Assembly: GCF_004335005.1 (NCBI RefSeq)
Contig: NZ_RQRT01000042.1
Span: forward strand, 1-37,623
Direction: 5' to 3'
Origin: Paracoccus nototheniae
GTDB lineage: Bacteria; Pseudomonadota; Alphaproteobacteria; Rhodobacterales; Rhodobacteraceae
Length of the DNA: 37,623 bases
Both the position numbers and the translations under genes were made by a program. A model generated the notes under the pieces. That model saw nothing but the letters and a program-made list of their open reading frames with translations. It did not search any database and was not told the DNA's origin. Positions 16,975-25,114 of the stretch are shown piece by piece (within the stretch, counting starts at the first letter, position 1; every line of letters begins with the position of its first letter).

Positions 16975-17682
16975 TCAAACCGCGAGATGGGCTACCAGCC
17001 GCCCGCCGCCCGCAAGTTCTCGCGATGCGCCCTCCTCGACGATCTCACCAAGCTTCATGATGGCGACCCGATCCGATACGGATAAGGCGAAATCGAGATG
17101 CTGCTCGACCAGCAGAACTGCAATTCCTAGTTCGTCGCGGGCGCGTGTCAACGCCTCGCCCATTCGGTGTACCATAGTCGGCTGAAGACCTTCGCTGATT
17201 TCATCAACAAGCATGATTTGCGGATGGGCGATCAAGGCACGAGACATCAGGAGCATCTTCTGCTCGCCCCCGGAAAGCGTGCCTGCGCGCTGCCCCAGCC
17301 GTTCAATCATTCGCGGAAAGACAACCTCCACCTCAGGCAGGCGCTGACGGAAAACGCGATCCGAAATAACTCCTACTCGAAGGTTGTCCTCCACTGTAAG
17401 ATCCTGAAATAAGGTATGTTCTTGGGGCGCATGAGCCAAGCCTGCGCGCGCCATGACGTTCGGCGCCGCGCGAGTGACCTCCTTTCCAGCGAAAGTGATT
17501 TGGCCGCTGAGGGGGCGCACAAACCCCATGATGGTCTTTAGCAAGGTCGATTTGCCCATACCATTCTTGCCAAGAACCGCGACAATCTCGGCTTTGTTCA
17601 CGTTCAACGAGACCTCATGCAGCACCGCAGCGGAACCATAGCCGCTGGTTAATGCCTTGATAGCAAGAAGGGGAGTAATCAT
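16975..17682 (-). CDS. Urea/amide ABC transporter ATPase (LivF/UrtE-like)
   Basis: A 235-residue ATPase of the branched-chain amino acid/urea/amide transporter class. Motifs are Walker A GKNGMGKST, Q-loop HAPQEHTLFQDLTVEDNL, signature LSGGEQK, Walker B IMLVDEISEGLQP and switch histidine in LVEQHLDF. It overlaps the preceding permease-ATPase fusion by ATGA and runs straight into ureAB. The position between transporter genes and urease supports urea or short amides as cargo; the sequence alone fits the HAAT family generally. Confidence 0.88.
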   Translation of the reverse strand: MITPLLAIKALTSGYGSAAVLHEVSLNVNKAEIVAVLGKNGMGKSTLLKTIMGFVRPLSGQITFAGKEVTRAAPNVMARAGLAHAPQEHTLFQDLTVEDNLRVGVISDRVFRQRLPEVEVVFPRMIERLGQRAGTLSGGEQKMLLMSRALIAHPQIMLVDEISEGLQPTMVHRMGEALTRARDELGIAVLLVEQHLDFALSVSDRVAIMKLGEIVEEGASRELAGGGRLVAHLAV

Positions 17683-19472
17683 TCCGCAGCCTCTACATGA
17701 TGTCCGGCATAAACCGATTGGACCAATTCGGACGAAACCACCTCATCCACCGTTCCCTCCATGAGGATTGCTCCTTGATGAAGAACCACGACGCGATCAC
17801 TGATCTCGCGAACGAAGTCGAGGTCGTGCTCGATGAGAATGATGCATAGGCCATAGTCCTGTGCGAGGCGCCCTAGAATCTTGCCTATGGCCATGCGTTC
17901 CGCTTTGGTCAGACCGGCGGTTGGCTCGTCCAGAAGCATTACGGAGGGTTCGGTTGCCAGAACCATTGCCAACTCGAGTCCTCGCTTCATGCCATGGGAC
18001 AGATTGCGGGTTTCCTCCTGCAGCCTTTGATCAAGACCTGTGGCACGCAGGATGTCGAGGGCGGGCTGAGGTAACGTAACGGCTTCGCCATTGCTGAAAA
18101 GGCTGGCGCCGTCGATCCGGTAGCGCGCCAGCATCAGGCAATCCGAAATTGTCAGTGTGTCGAAAAGGCTGGTGTTCTGAAAGCTGCGCCCGACGCCCAA
18201 GGCCACAACTTTATGAGGCGCGCAACGGCCAATTTCAGTTCCGTTGATTCTGACGGTGCCGCCCGTGCGCTCACTGCCGTCGCTGATACAGCGCATTAAC
18301 GTTGTCTTGCCTGCACCATTTGGACCTATGATCCCTAGCAAATGACTTGCACGTCCGGTCATTGTCACGTCGCGAAGAACCTGCAGGCTTCCGTAGCGCC
18401 GGGACAGATGCTCAATGACTAATGGCGGCGTGTCGTCGTCTGCGCCCTGCCCAAGACGGCTTTGCTCCGCGGCAACGAGACGCCGGCCTTGTGCAGGCGC
18501 CTTTTGGCGGGGGAGGAGACGCTGGAACAAGGCAGTGACGATTGGGGCAAAGCCCCGCGGCAGCAGGACGATTACGACAACGAAGACCACACCGATAAGC
18601 AGTTTCCACAGGAAAGGCATGGCGCCCGACAACCAGGCGGACATGGTGTCGATGCCGATGGCTGCCAAGACAGGACCCAGCAGCGTGCCGCGGCCCCCTA
18701 GGGCGGTCCAGATTAAAAATTCGGTGCCAAGCTGAAACCCGGCTAGTTCAGGCGCAACCACGTTCGAGAAGGCCGCATAACCAAAGCCGGCCGCGGAAGC
18801 CACAACGGCCGAAGCGATCATTAGCATGATTTTGATGCGCGAGACGGGAATCCCAAGATAGGCGCAGCGTTCTTCGTTTTCGCGGATGGCAACCAGTACG
18901 CGACCGAAGTCGCTACGGACCAGCAGCCATGCCGCCGTCGTCGTTAGAATCAGAAAGCCTCCGGCTATCCAGAACCAAATCATCAAATCCCAATAGTAGG
19001 TAGGAAAGCCCGAGAGACCGCTCGACGATCCGGTAAAATTGCCGCCGGAGAAAATAAGCTGCGTGAGCACAACGGGCAGCGCCAAGGTGATAATCGATGC
19101 ATAGAGTGGAGACGACCCATGGAAGAAGGCAAGCCATCCCGTAGCTGCAGCAACGATCGCGGCGATTCCTAAGCCAATCGTGAAAGCGGCCAGCGCCCAG
19201 CCCGGCCCGAAGCCGTAATGGGTGAAGATCAGGCCGCAGGCATAGGCACCGATACCGAAGAATGCCGACTGGCCAAATGTCAGAATCCCAACAGAACCCC
19301 AAAGGATATCGACAGTCATCACGACGGCAGCTAGGAAAAGTGTCCGGATCAGTATGTTGGTGAGATATGTGTCCAACACAAAGGGTGCGAGAGCCACAAG
19401 AGCCAAGCCGAGAAGGCAGCCGATCAATGCGGCACGAAGTCGGTTCAAGTTACGGAAAGAAGTATCAGGCAC
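17679..19472 (-). CDS. Fused permease-ATPase of a urea/amide ABC transporter (LivM-LivG / UrtC-UrtD)
   Basis: A 597-residue fusion. Residues 1 to about 320 form a LivM/UrtC-type permease with many membrane helices and the segment SVGILTFGQSAFFGIGAYA. After a linker of about 30 residues rich in Gln and Arg comes a LivG/UrtD-type ATPase: Walker A GPNGAGKTT, RSFQNTSLFDTLT, signature NLSHGMKRGLELAM and Walker B MLLDEPTAGL. The signature reads LSHGMKR rather than LSGGQ, seen in urea-type LivG relatives. It overlaps its neighbours at both ends. The fusion fixes a 1:1 permease-to-ATPase ratio. Confidence 0.9.
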   Translation of the reverse strand: MPDTSFRNLNRLRAALIGCLLGLALVALAPFVLDTYLTNILIRTLFLAAVVMTVDILWGSVGILTFGQSAFFGIGAYACGLIFTHYGFGPGWALAAFTIGLGIAAIVAAATGWLAFFHGSSPLYASIITLALPVVLTQLIFSGGNFTGSSSGLSGFPTYYWDLMIWFWIAGGFLILTTTAAWLLVRSDFGRVLVAIRENEERCAYLGIPVSRIKIMLMIASAVVASAAGFGYAAFSNVVAPELAGFQLGTEFLIWTALGGRGTLLGPVLAAIGIDTMSAWLSGAMPFLWKLLIGVVFVVVIVLLPRGFAPIVTALFQRLLPRQKAPAQGRRLVAAEQSRLGQGADDDTPPLVIEHLSRRYGSLQVLRDVTMTGRASHLLGIIGPNGAGKTTLMRCISDGSERTGGTVRINGTEIGRCAPHKVVALGVGRSFQNTSLFDTLTISDCLMLARYRIDGASLFSNGEAVTLPQPALDILRATGLDQRLQEETRNLSHGMKRGLELAMVLATEPSVMLLDEPTAGLTKAERMAIGKILGRLAQDYGLCIILIEHDLDFVREISDRVVVLHQGAILMEGTVDEVVSSELVQSVYAGHHVEAAE

Positions 19473-20301
19473 GGCTGAAGCCTTTTGGGTTGATACGCAG
19501 CACCAGCGCCGCGGCCACTACGATGGTCATCCCCCCGAAAATGGGGCTGACATAGGTGCTGACTGCTACCTGCGCACCACCCAAGACCAGCGAGGCCAGA
19601 AAGAGGCTGGGAAATGAGACACCCGAGATCATAACCAGCATGAAGCTGTTGATTAGCCAAGGGAGGCCCATGTTCGGATCGACCGAAAGAAGCGGAGTAA
19701 TAAGTGCGCCGGCGGCGCAGGCCAGAGCGGCACCGAGCCCGAAGGTCAGGCCGCGCACTCGCGTGCTGTCGATCCCGAGTCCGCGGGCCAGGTTTTCATT
19801 CATGATGACAGCGCGGGCATTGAGGCCGAACCGGGTGAATTTCAATAGAGCACTCAGGCCTGCAGCAAGAAGGACCGCGAACAATGCCACGATCAGCCGA
19901 TAGGCGGAGTAGTCTATGCCCAGAAGCTCTGTCGTTCCGCTGATTGGACTAGGCGCGAACTGGACGCCGCGCCCAAAGATCAGGGTGACAAGCTGACCAA
20001 TCACGATGCCCAGTCCCCAAGTAGCGAGAATTGCATCAAGAGGTCGATCATAAAGGGGACGCACGATCAGCCTTTCGATTATCAGCCCTCCGACAAGGCC
20101 GACAGCCGCCGCAAATGGAATTGAAAGCCAAGGCGATAGGCCAGCCAGTCCGGTGATATAAGCAGAGTATCCACCTACAGTTAGAAATGCACCATGGGCA
20201 AAGTTGATTAGCTTCATCACGCCCAATATGACCAGCAACCCTGCCGATACGACAAAAAGGATCGCGGCGGTCGTAAGAATGTCGAGAATGAAAATTGCCA
20301 T
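19465..20301 (-). CDS. Urea/amide ABC transporter permease (LivH/UrtB-like)
   Basis: A 278-residue hydrophobic permease with about eight membrane helices. The family motif VMKLINFAHGAFLTVGGYSA lies near residues 28-47, followed by IIERLIVRPLYDRPLD and a C-terminal VRGLTFGLGAALACAAGAL. It is the first permease gene, 53 bases after the binding protein; that gap holds a hairpin that may set expression below the binding protein. It overlaps the fused permease-ATPase gene by 8 bases. Confidence 0.9.
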   Translation of the reverse strand: MAIFILDILTTAAILFVVSAGLLVILGVMKLINFAHGAFLTVGGYSAYITGLAGLSPWLSIPFAAAVGLVGGLIIERLIVRPLYDRPLDAILATWGLGIVIGQLVTLIFGRGVQFAPSPISGTTELLGIDYSAYRLIVALFAVLLAAGLSALLKFTRFGLNARAVIMNENLARGLGIDSTRVRGLTFGLGAALACAAGALITPLLSVDPNMGLPWLINSFMLVMISGVSFPSLFLASLVLGGAQVAVSTYVSPIFGGMTIVVAAALVLRINPKGFSRA

Positions 20302-20321
20302 CTTGCCCTCATTTTTGGAAT

Positions 20322-20347
20322 AGGTGCGGAACGAGCGCCCCGCACCT
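20322..20347 (-). promoter_or_regulatory. Intercistronic hairpin between binding protein and permease genes
   Basis: Read on the minus strand, AGGTGCGG and CCGCACCT form a perfect 8-bp stem with a 10-base loop. There is no T run. Such hairpins commonly protect the upstream mRNA and allow binding protein to be made in excess of permease; that role is inferred. Confidence 0.55.
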
Positions 20348-20354
20348 GTTCTTG

Positions 20355-21512
20355 TCAGTTTTCAAATTGCGGGCACTGATCACCCGGATCCACGTTTTCA
20401 AATGACTTGATCACTTCAATCGAGCCATTGGCGGCGACGCGGCCTAGGTGCATGGTCAAGGGGGCATGGCGCTGCTTGTTCATGGTGATCGAACCGCGCG
20501 GTCCCTCGACAGTCACTTGGCTCAATGCCTCGACTACCTCGTCGGGATCGGTTGATCCCACTTTCTCGACCGCTGCTGCATACGCAAAGATTGCTTCGTA
20601 TTGCGGGACGGAAAGTTCGTTTGGCGTCTCCGTCTTGTCGCCAAATTTGGCCTCCATCGCCTCAAGGAATGTCTTGTTTGTCGGGGAGTCGATGCCGGTA
20701 ATATAGGAGGCCGCGATATAGATGCCCTCCGCATCCGCGCCCATCGTGGCTGCGGTGCCTTCGTCCACAGCATAGTTGCCATAGGGAATGGTTACGCCAG
20801 CGGCTCGCAGCTGCTTGGTGAGGGTAACATTGGGTGCCCCACCTGCGGTTGAAGTAATCACTGCATCGGGTTGGGCAGAGCGAAGCTGGGAGATGATAGG
20901 CGTCCAGTCAGATCCGTCCATTGGCAGATACTCCTCGCCGACGACGGTTCCGCCCTTTTCCTCGACATATTTTCGGGTGAATTCCAGCATCCCTCGGCCA
21001 AAAGCATAGTCGCTGCCGATCAGGAAAAATTTTCGGGCACCCTCGCCGTCCATGAATTCGTTCACGATTGGCGCAACCTGCTGTTCCGGTACCCAAGCGT
21101 TGATATGCATCCAGGGAGAGCAAGACCGGCCTTCGTAGAATGATGTGTAGATAAGCGGGATCTTGCCTCGGTTTACGATAGGCAGACCAGCGTTCCGCGC
21201 TGCGCTGGTTTCCATTGCCACGATGGCATCGACCTGCTGCTGGAAGACAAGACTGTCATAAGCGCGTTGTGCACCCTGCGCGCCGGACGCATCATCCGTA
21301 ATTACGAGCTCTAGTTTGCGGCCCAGTACGCCACCATTTGCGTTGATTTGATCGATCGCTAGCTCAGACGCTTGGATGACTGACGGCGCAACGACGCTGT
21401 TTGCGCCACTTAGCCCGACCGGAATCCCAATTTTGATATTTTCTTCTGCGTGAGCCGAAACAGCGCACGCAAGGCTCACGCCTATTCCTAAAAAAATATT
21501 ACGGATCTTCAT
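20355..21512 (-). CDS. Periplasmic urea/short-chain-amide binding protein (UrtA/FmdD-like)
   Basis: A 385-residue type I periplasmic binding protein of the Leu/Ile/Val-urea-amide class. The signal peptide is clear, MKIRNIFLGIGVSLACAVSA, with probable cleavage after AHA. The mature start IKIGIPVGLSGANSVVAPSV, then LELVITDDASGAQGAQR, SFYEGRSCSPWMHINAW and FFLIGSDYAFGRGM follow the family. Start ATG 21512 has GGAG eight bases upstream. The gene follows the amidohydrolase by one base. Urea or a small amide is inferred from urease and AmiC linkage. Confidence 0.88.
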   Translation of the reverse strand: MKIRNIFLGIGVSLACAVSAHAEENIKIGIPVGLSGANSVVAPSVIQASELAIDQINANGGVLGRKLELVITDDASGAQGAQRAYDSLVFQQQVDAIVAMETSAARNAGLPIVNRGKIPLIYTSFYEGRSCSPWMHINAWVPEQQVAPIVNEFMDGEGARKFFLIGSDYAFGRGMLEFTRKYVEEKGGTVVGEEYLPMDGSDWTPIISQLRSAQPDAVITSTAGGAPNVTLTKQLRAAGVTIPYGNYAVDEGTAATMGADAEGIYIAASYITGIDSPTNKTFLEAMEAKFGDKTETPNELSVPQYEAIFAYAAAVEKVGSTDPDEVVEALSQVTVEGPRGSITMNKQRHAPLTMHLGRVAANGSIEVIKSFENVDPGDQCPQFEN

Positions 21513-21513
21513 A

Positions 21514-22413
21514 TCATTGCTCCCTGTTGCAATGTCTTAGTTCACGTTGAACAGCCAGTTCGGCCCCAAGGTGTTCGGCATAGACGTCGGTGCGACGGTC
21601 GCGCAGCGGGTGGTTGAAGCTATTCCAGTTGCGGTCCTTGCGCGCGGCCGAAAGGTCGACCTCGCCACAAAGGATTTCCTCTTTATCGCCGCTAGCCGGA
21701 CCAGCGACAGGCCAGCCGGTATGGCTAACAATCAAGCTGTGGCCAAGGAATGGCTGGCCGCGTTCGATCCCAACTCGGTCGGCGCAGGCTATGATTATGG
21801 AATTGCTGTGCGCAGCTGCCATATGCAGGATGTTGGCCATGGGCTTTTGGCCCTCTGCCTGACCAGGTATCGGAACCCAATTTGTTGGAACGCAGACCAG
21901 ATCGGCACCTTGAACAGCAGCGAGACGAAAGACTTCTGGAAACCAACTATCATAGCAGATAGCCACGCCCAGACGGCCAAAGGGTGTTGCAAACACCGGG
22001 ACGCCAAGGTTTCCGGCTTCGAACCAAAGGTTCTCGTCGCCCCAGAGATGGAGCTTGCGATAGGTGCCTATTATCCCTGATGGACCAATGATGACGGCAC
22101 TGTTGTAAAGGCGGTTGCTTTCCCGCTCTGCCATACCCGCGACCAGATAGATACGCCTGCGCGCGGCTACTTCTGCCCAAGCACGCGAGGATGGGCCGTC
22201 GGGAATTAGTTCGGAAAGAGAAAAAGCTTCGGACCGGCTTCGGAATACATAACCGGAATTGGCAAGTTCAGGAAGGATAATGACACTTGCGCCAGCATCA
22301 GCTGCCTTCTCTATCATGGCGATGCTGCGCGTTAGATTACCCGTGATGTCGCCAAAGTGCGGCTCGAATTGCAGGCAAGCAATCTTAATTTTTTCCGTTG
22401 GGCTATTTGTCAT
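21514..22413 (-). CDS. Nitrilase-superfamily carbon-nitrogen hydrolase (probable amidase)
   Basis: A 299-residue cytoplasmic hydrolase with the Glu-Lys-Cys triad: Glu49 (LPELANSG), Lys120 (YRKLHLW) and Cys153 (AICYDSWFPEVFRL). It would hydrolyse an amide or carbamoyl bond, releasing ammonia or a urea-type product. The motif CYDSWFPE is nearer to the omega-amidase/carbamoyl-amidase side than to classical aliphatic amidase AmiE, which has a different motif and is longer. Start ATG 22413 (MTNSPTEK) is preferred; reading further upstream would run into the leader. It is the first gene after the AmiR leader, so it is probably the first product of the induced transcript. Substrate unknown. Confidence 0.85.
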   Translation of the reverse strand: MTNSPTEKIKIACLQFEPHFGDITGNLTRSIAMIEKAADAGASVIILPELANSGYVFRSRSEAFSLSELIPDGPSSRAWAEVAARRRIYLVAGMAERESNRLYNSAVIIGPSGIIGTYRKLHLWGDENLWFEAGNLGVPVFATPFGRLGVAICYDSWFPEVFRLAAVQGADLVCVPTNWVPIPGQAEGQKPMANILHMAAAHSNSIIIACADRVGIERGQPFLGHSLIVSHTGWPVAGPASGDKEEILCGEVDLSAARKDRNWNSFNHPLRDRRTDVYAEHLGAELAVQRELRHCNREQ

Positions 22414-22446
22414 GCTTCCATGGCCGTGGGTGGGCCTCCAAAACGT

Positions 22447-22491
22447 AAAAACCTCTGACCGATACCCCGCGAGGGCGAAACGGATCAGAGG
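22447..22491 (-). terminator. Intrinsic terminator in the leader of the amidohydrolase-urease cluster
   Basis: Read on the minus strand, CCTCTGA-T-CCG pairs with CGG-TCAGAGG (10 pairs, one bulged base) around a loop that holds a smaller CCC-TCGC-GGG hairpin, and is followed directly by TTTTT. It ends 33 bases before the hydrolase ATG. This is a textbook Rho-independent terminator inside a co-directional cluster, just downstream of amiR. It is the arrangement expected for control by an ANTAR antiterminator, as for amiE in Pseudomonas aeruginosa. Confidence 0.85.
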
Positions 22492-22514
22492 CTTGCCAGC
22501 CAATTATGTTGTGA

Positions 22515-22596
22515 TAGCGGCCTACCGGGCGCTAGAGGGAGTTCCGCTAGAAAAGTGATCTTGCGTCAATCGAACATAGGGAAGTTTACGACTTCC
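22515..22596 (-). promoter_or_regulatory. Possible AmiR (ANTAR) RNA-binding stem-loops in the leader
   Basis: Upstream of the terminator, the transcript can form GGAAGT-CGTAA-ACTTCC (22580-22596) and a larger stem TAGCGG/CCGCTA (22515-22549). ANTAR proteins usually bind paired stem-loops with six-base loops having A first and G fourth. I do not find that exact consensus, so these are candidates only. A small stem GGCT-GGCA-AGCC just upstream shares bases with the terminator base and could compete with it. Confidence 0.4.
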
Positions 22597-22624
22597 AGAT
22601 ACAAATGACCAAATATTAGGCTAT

Positions 22625-23233
22625 TTACTCGTCTCTTGAGAGATCTTTCAGCACATCCTGCGCGCCGATGATGCTTGCCGCCACTTCAGACATGGAGATT
22701 CGCCGCCGGGTTGCCTGATTACGGATGGTCTCGAATGCATCTGATTCCGACACGCCCTTGACTTCGGCAAGGATACGCGCAGCCTTTGAAATGTCGCGTT
22801 GCGCTTTTATCGTCTCTTCCAGCTTACGGACCTTGCTGTCCAAGCGGCGATGATACCCGTGTAACCAGCGCGCAAGGACTAGCGTCGACAGGATCCCAGC
22901 GGGTCTTAAAGGCTTGACCAGCACCCCATGCACGCCTGTGACAATCAAAGCCTTGAGAATTACGGGGTTTTCATACTCCAAGATCGCGACGACTGCCGGC
23001 GCGTCCTCGCTCATGGCCCAACTCTTGGCGGGCTGGAACCGATGATCCAAATTCATAAAAACCAGATCGATACCGGGTGGAGGCTCGATTGGTGCGGGCC
23101 AGACAGCTTGGACTTGGCAACCAATCCTGCGTAGCTGCCTGATCAGCGCCTCACCGTCCTGATCTGGTGCATGAATCACCGCCACCCTCAGTCCGCGCAG
23201 CATGTCGCTCACCTGATTGTCTGGGCGGTTCAC
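22625..23233 (-). CDS. amiR: AmiR-like ANTAR antitermination regulator
   Basis: A 202-residue cytoplasmic RNA-binding regulator. The N-terminal half is a degenerate response-receiver fold (LRGLRVAVIHAPDQDGEALI). A coiled-coil region (RRLDSKVRKLEETIKAQRDI) leads into the C-terminal ANTAR domain (ISKAARILAEVKGVSESDAF, then RRRISMSEVAASII). Pseudomonas AmiR is about 196 residues with the same layout. It stays inactive bound to AmiC and, when released, prevents leader termination. Its GTG start overlaps the amiC stop (GTGA), with GGAGG inside the amiC end. Confidence 0.92.
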   Translation of the reverse strand: MNRPDNQVSDMLRGLRVAVIHAPDQDGEALIRQLRRIGCQVQAVWPAPIEPPPGIDLVFMNLDHRFQPAKSWAMSEDAPAVVAILEYENPVILKALIVTGVHGVLVKPLRPAGILSTLVLARWLHGYHRRLDSKVRKLEETIKAQRDISKAARILAEVKGVSESDAFETIRNQATRRRISMSEVAASIIGAQDVLKDLSRDE

Positions 23234-24372
23234 ACGACCCTCCTGCCCATCGGCATTGGCGAGATCGGCGAATTGGCAAGATAGGGATCTGGCCGTACAA
23301 GGTCAGGCGCTGACCAGACGACGTCAAATCCGCCTCGGACATTGGCGACCCCAACTCGCGGAGTAAGCCAGACATGGTTGTTATCGGGGTCGAGCAGGAT
23401 AGGACCGTCTGGAGCGTCAAATCTCATTCCGTGCAACGCGCGCAGCAAATGGTCTGCGTCCTCTGACTGCGCGATTTCAAGGGCTCGTGAGAACATATGC
23501 ATTTGTGCATATGAAGCTGAGGCCCACCCACTCGTGGGGCGTTCCTCACCATAAAATTTCCGAAGCGTGTTTAGGAAACGTCGATTCATGTCTGTATCGA
23601 GGGAAGAAAAGTAAGCCGAAGCTGTCACGATCCCCTTTGCAGCGGCGGGTCCTAGGCGCGCGAGTTCGCATTCTGTAATCGATGCACCACCGATTGGACG
23701 ATGTCCGTCCAGACCTAGCCCGGCCTCGAAGTACATTCGCGCAAATACCTGTGCTGCTTCCCCAACAAGCGTGGAAAAAACAAAATCAGGCTGAAGCTTG
23801 CGAATATCGATAAGCACTTTCTCGATTTCAGCACGCGAGGGTAGCATGGGGAGGTAACATTCGCCCAATATTTCTCCGCCACGAGCGTCGACCAAATCGC
23901 GCATCACGCGATTGGTTTCCCGAGGAAAAATGTAGTCGCAGCCAACGAAATAACTGCGCCCGCCGTACTCGGCAAGAAGGTAGTCAGACAGCGGAAAAAT
24001 GCACTGGTTTGCGACTGATCCACCATAGAGGATATTTGGAGAGTACTCGAAGCCCTCGTAACTTGCCGGATACCAGAGTAATCCATTGCGCCGCTCGACA
24101 GAGCGCGCGACCAGCTTGCGTGTGTCGGAGGTATGGCAACCAAAGATGACCGAAATGCCTTCGACTGTCATCAATATCTCGGCTTGCTGGCGGAAGACGG
24201 CCGGATCGCCTGCGGGGTCATGTGCCACAACCTCAATAACTCGCCCGAGGATGCCGCCGGCCCGGTTGATTTCATCGACGGCAAGCCGCACGCCGAATTC
24301 GTGCTCTCGTTCCGGCAAGGCAGTTGCCCCTGAATGAGAGAAAAGCAGGCCAATCCTCCAAGGAGTGTTCAT
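23230..24372 (-). CDS. amiC: AmiC-like amide sensor, cytoplasmic ligand-binding regulator
   Basis: A 380-residue type I binding-protein fold with no signal peptide: it starts MNTPWRIGLLFSHSGATALP, so it should stay in the cytoplasm as AmiC does. Shared features with Pseudomonas AmiC are IGLLFS-x-x-G-x-TA, YPASYEGFEYSPNILYGG, GCDYIFPRETNRVMRDL, YFSSLDTDMNRRFL and the end VRPDPY. AmiC holds AmiR inactive until a short amide binds. It is first in the cluster, with a modest ribosome site (GGGA), and overlaps amiR. The true ligand could be an amide, urea or a related compound. Confidence 0.93.
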   Translation of the reverse strand: MNTPWRIGLLFSHSGATALPEREHEFGVRLAVDEINRAGGILGRVIEVVAHDPAGDPAVFRQQAEILMTVEGISVIFGCHTSDTRKLVARSVERRNGLLWYPASYEGFEYSPNILYGGSVANQCIFPLSDYLLAEYGGRSYFVGCDYIFPRETNRVMRDLVDARGGEILGECYLPMLPSRAEIEKVLIDIRKLQPDFVFSTLVGEAAQVFARMYFEAGLGLDGHRPIGGASITECELARLGPAAAKGIVTASAYFSSLDTDMNRRFLNTLRKFYGEERPTSGWASASYAQMHMFSRALEIAQSEDADHLLRALHGMRFDAPDGPILLDPDNNHVWLTPRVGVANVRGGFDVVWSAPDLVRPDPYLANSPISPMPMGRRVV

Positions 24373-24694
24373 TCAATATTCCCAGCTATTACTCTGCAAA
24401 CGCCAAGCTTCCGGGAGGCACCGGTTGCCGTGCGTCATCATCGTTGATAAGATGAGTTGTCCGGTTGAGGAAGAGAGTAAATCTCGAGCGAACAGCCTTC
24501 TTAGAAAGCGTCTAATGTTCGTTTCAGGAGCGGGCGCGGCGATTTTGTGTCCGTTTGGAGCGTTAGATGACAGGCTGCTTTACCAGGTCCATGGAAGCGC
24601 TTTGGTTATCTGCACAGCGCAGTCAGCCGCCGGGATTATTTACTGTGCTTTCCGCCCAACGACCGCTTCTACGAGCACTGCATTGCAAAAACGC
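24373..24694. other. Intergenic region upstream of amiC
   Basis: About 320 bases between amiC (minus strand) and an IS3-family left end. It should contain the amiC promoter on the minus strand, but I could not pick a convincing -35/-10 or sigma-54 site. A plus-strand frame of about 110 codons here has no recognisable family and is probably chance. Confidence 0.5.
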
Positions 24695-24775
24695 TGAGGT
24701 GCCCCCCGAAAACTGGACGCTGACGTAAGCTCTGTTTTTGCTGTCTGCTGATCTTCATCACGAAGGAGATCGACG

Positions 24776-25072
24776 ATGTCGAAACGAAAGCAGCACGCCC
24801 TTGAGTTCAAGGCGAAGGTGGCGCTGGAGGCGATGAAAGGCGAGGAGACCGTGTCGGAACTGGCGAGCCGGTTCGGTGTGCATCCGACGATGATCAATCA
24901 ATGGAAACGCGCGTTGCTCGATGGCGCGTCAGGTGTGTTTGAACGCGGTGGCCGCAAGACGCCGGTCATCGATGAAGACCAGGTCAGGGACCTGCACGCC
25001 AAGATCGGAGAGCTGGCGGTGGCCAATTCTTTTTTGGAAAGAAAACTGAAGCCCTGGGCCGGGAGGTGGTGA
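24776..25072 (+). CDS. IS3-family transposase OrfA
   Basis: A 98-residue HTH_Tnp_1 protein: FKAKVALEAMKGEETVSELA and FGVHPTMINQWKRALLDGAS, ending FLERKLKPWAGRW. It is intact and has a GGAG-type ribosome site in the sequence just before ATG 24776. Because the matching OrfB is cut, it is probably nonfunctional for transposition alone, though it could still bind the IS end. Confidence 0.9.
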   Translation: MSKRKQHALEFKAKVALEAMKGEETVSELASRFGVHPTMINQWKRALLDGASGVFERGGRKTPVIDEDQVRDLHAKIGELAVANSFLERKLKPWAGRW

Positions 25073-25114
25073 GGGGGCGTGCCGCCATCGGTCCGAGGCC
25101 GACCCCGAACCGGC

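Noticed and set aside
22515..22596. Canonical ANTAR double hexaloop
   Set aside because: I searched the leader for paired stem-loops with six-base loops having A at 1 and G at 4 and could not find them by eye; kept only as generic candidate stem-loops.
24373..24694. Sigma-54 promoter for amiC
   Set aside because: A TTGGC...TTGCA-like string exists on the minus strand but the GG-to-GC spacing is far too short for a -24/-12 promoter.
24365..24697. Plus-strand frame of about 110 codons between amiC and the IS3 element
   Set aside because: Overlaps the amiC start and its presumed promoter, has no recognised family and no good ribosome site; more likely chance.
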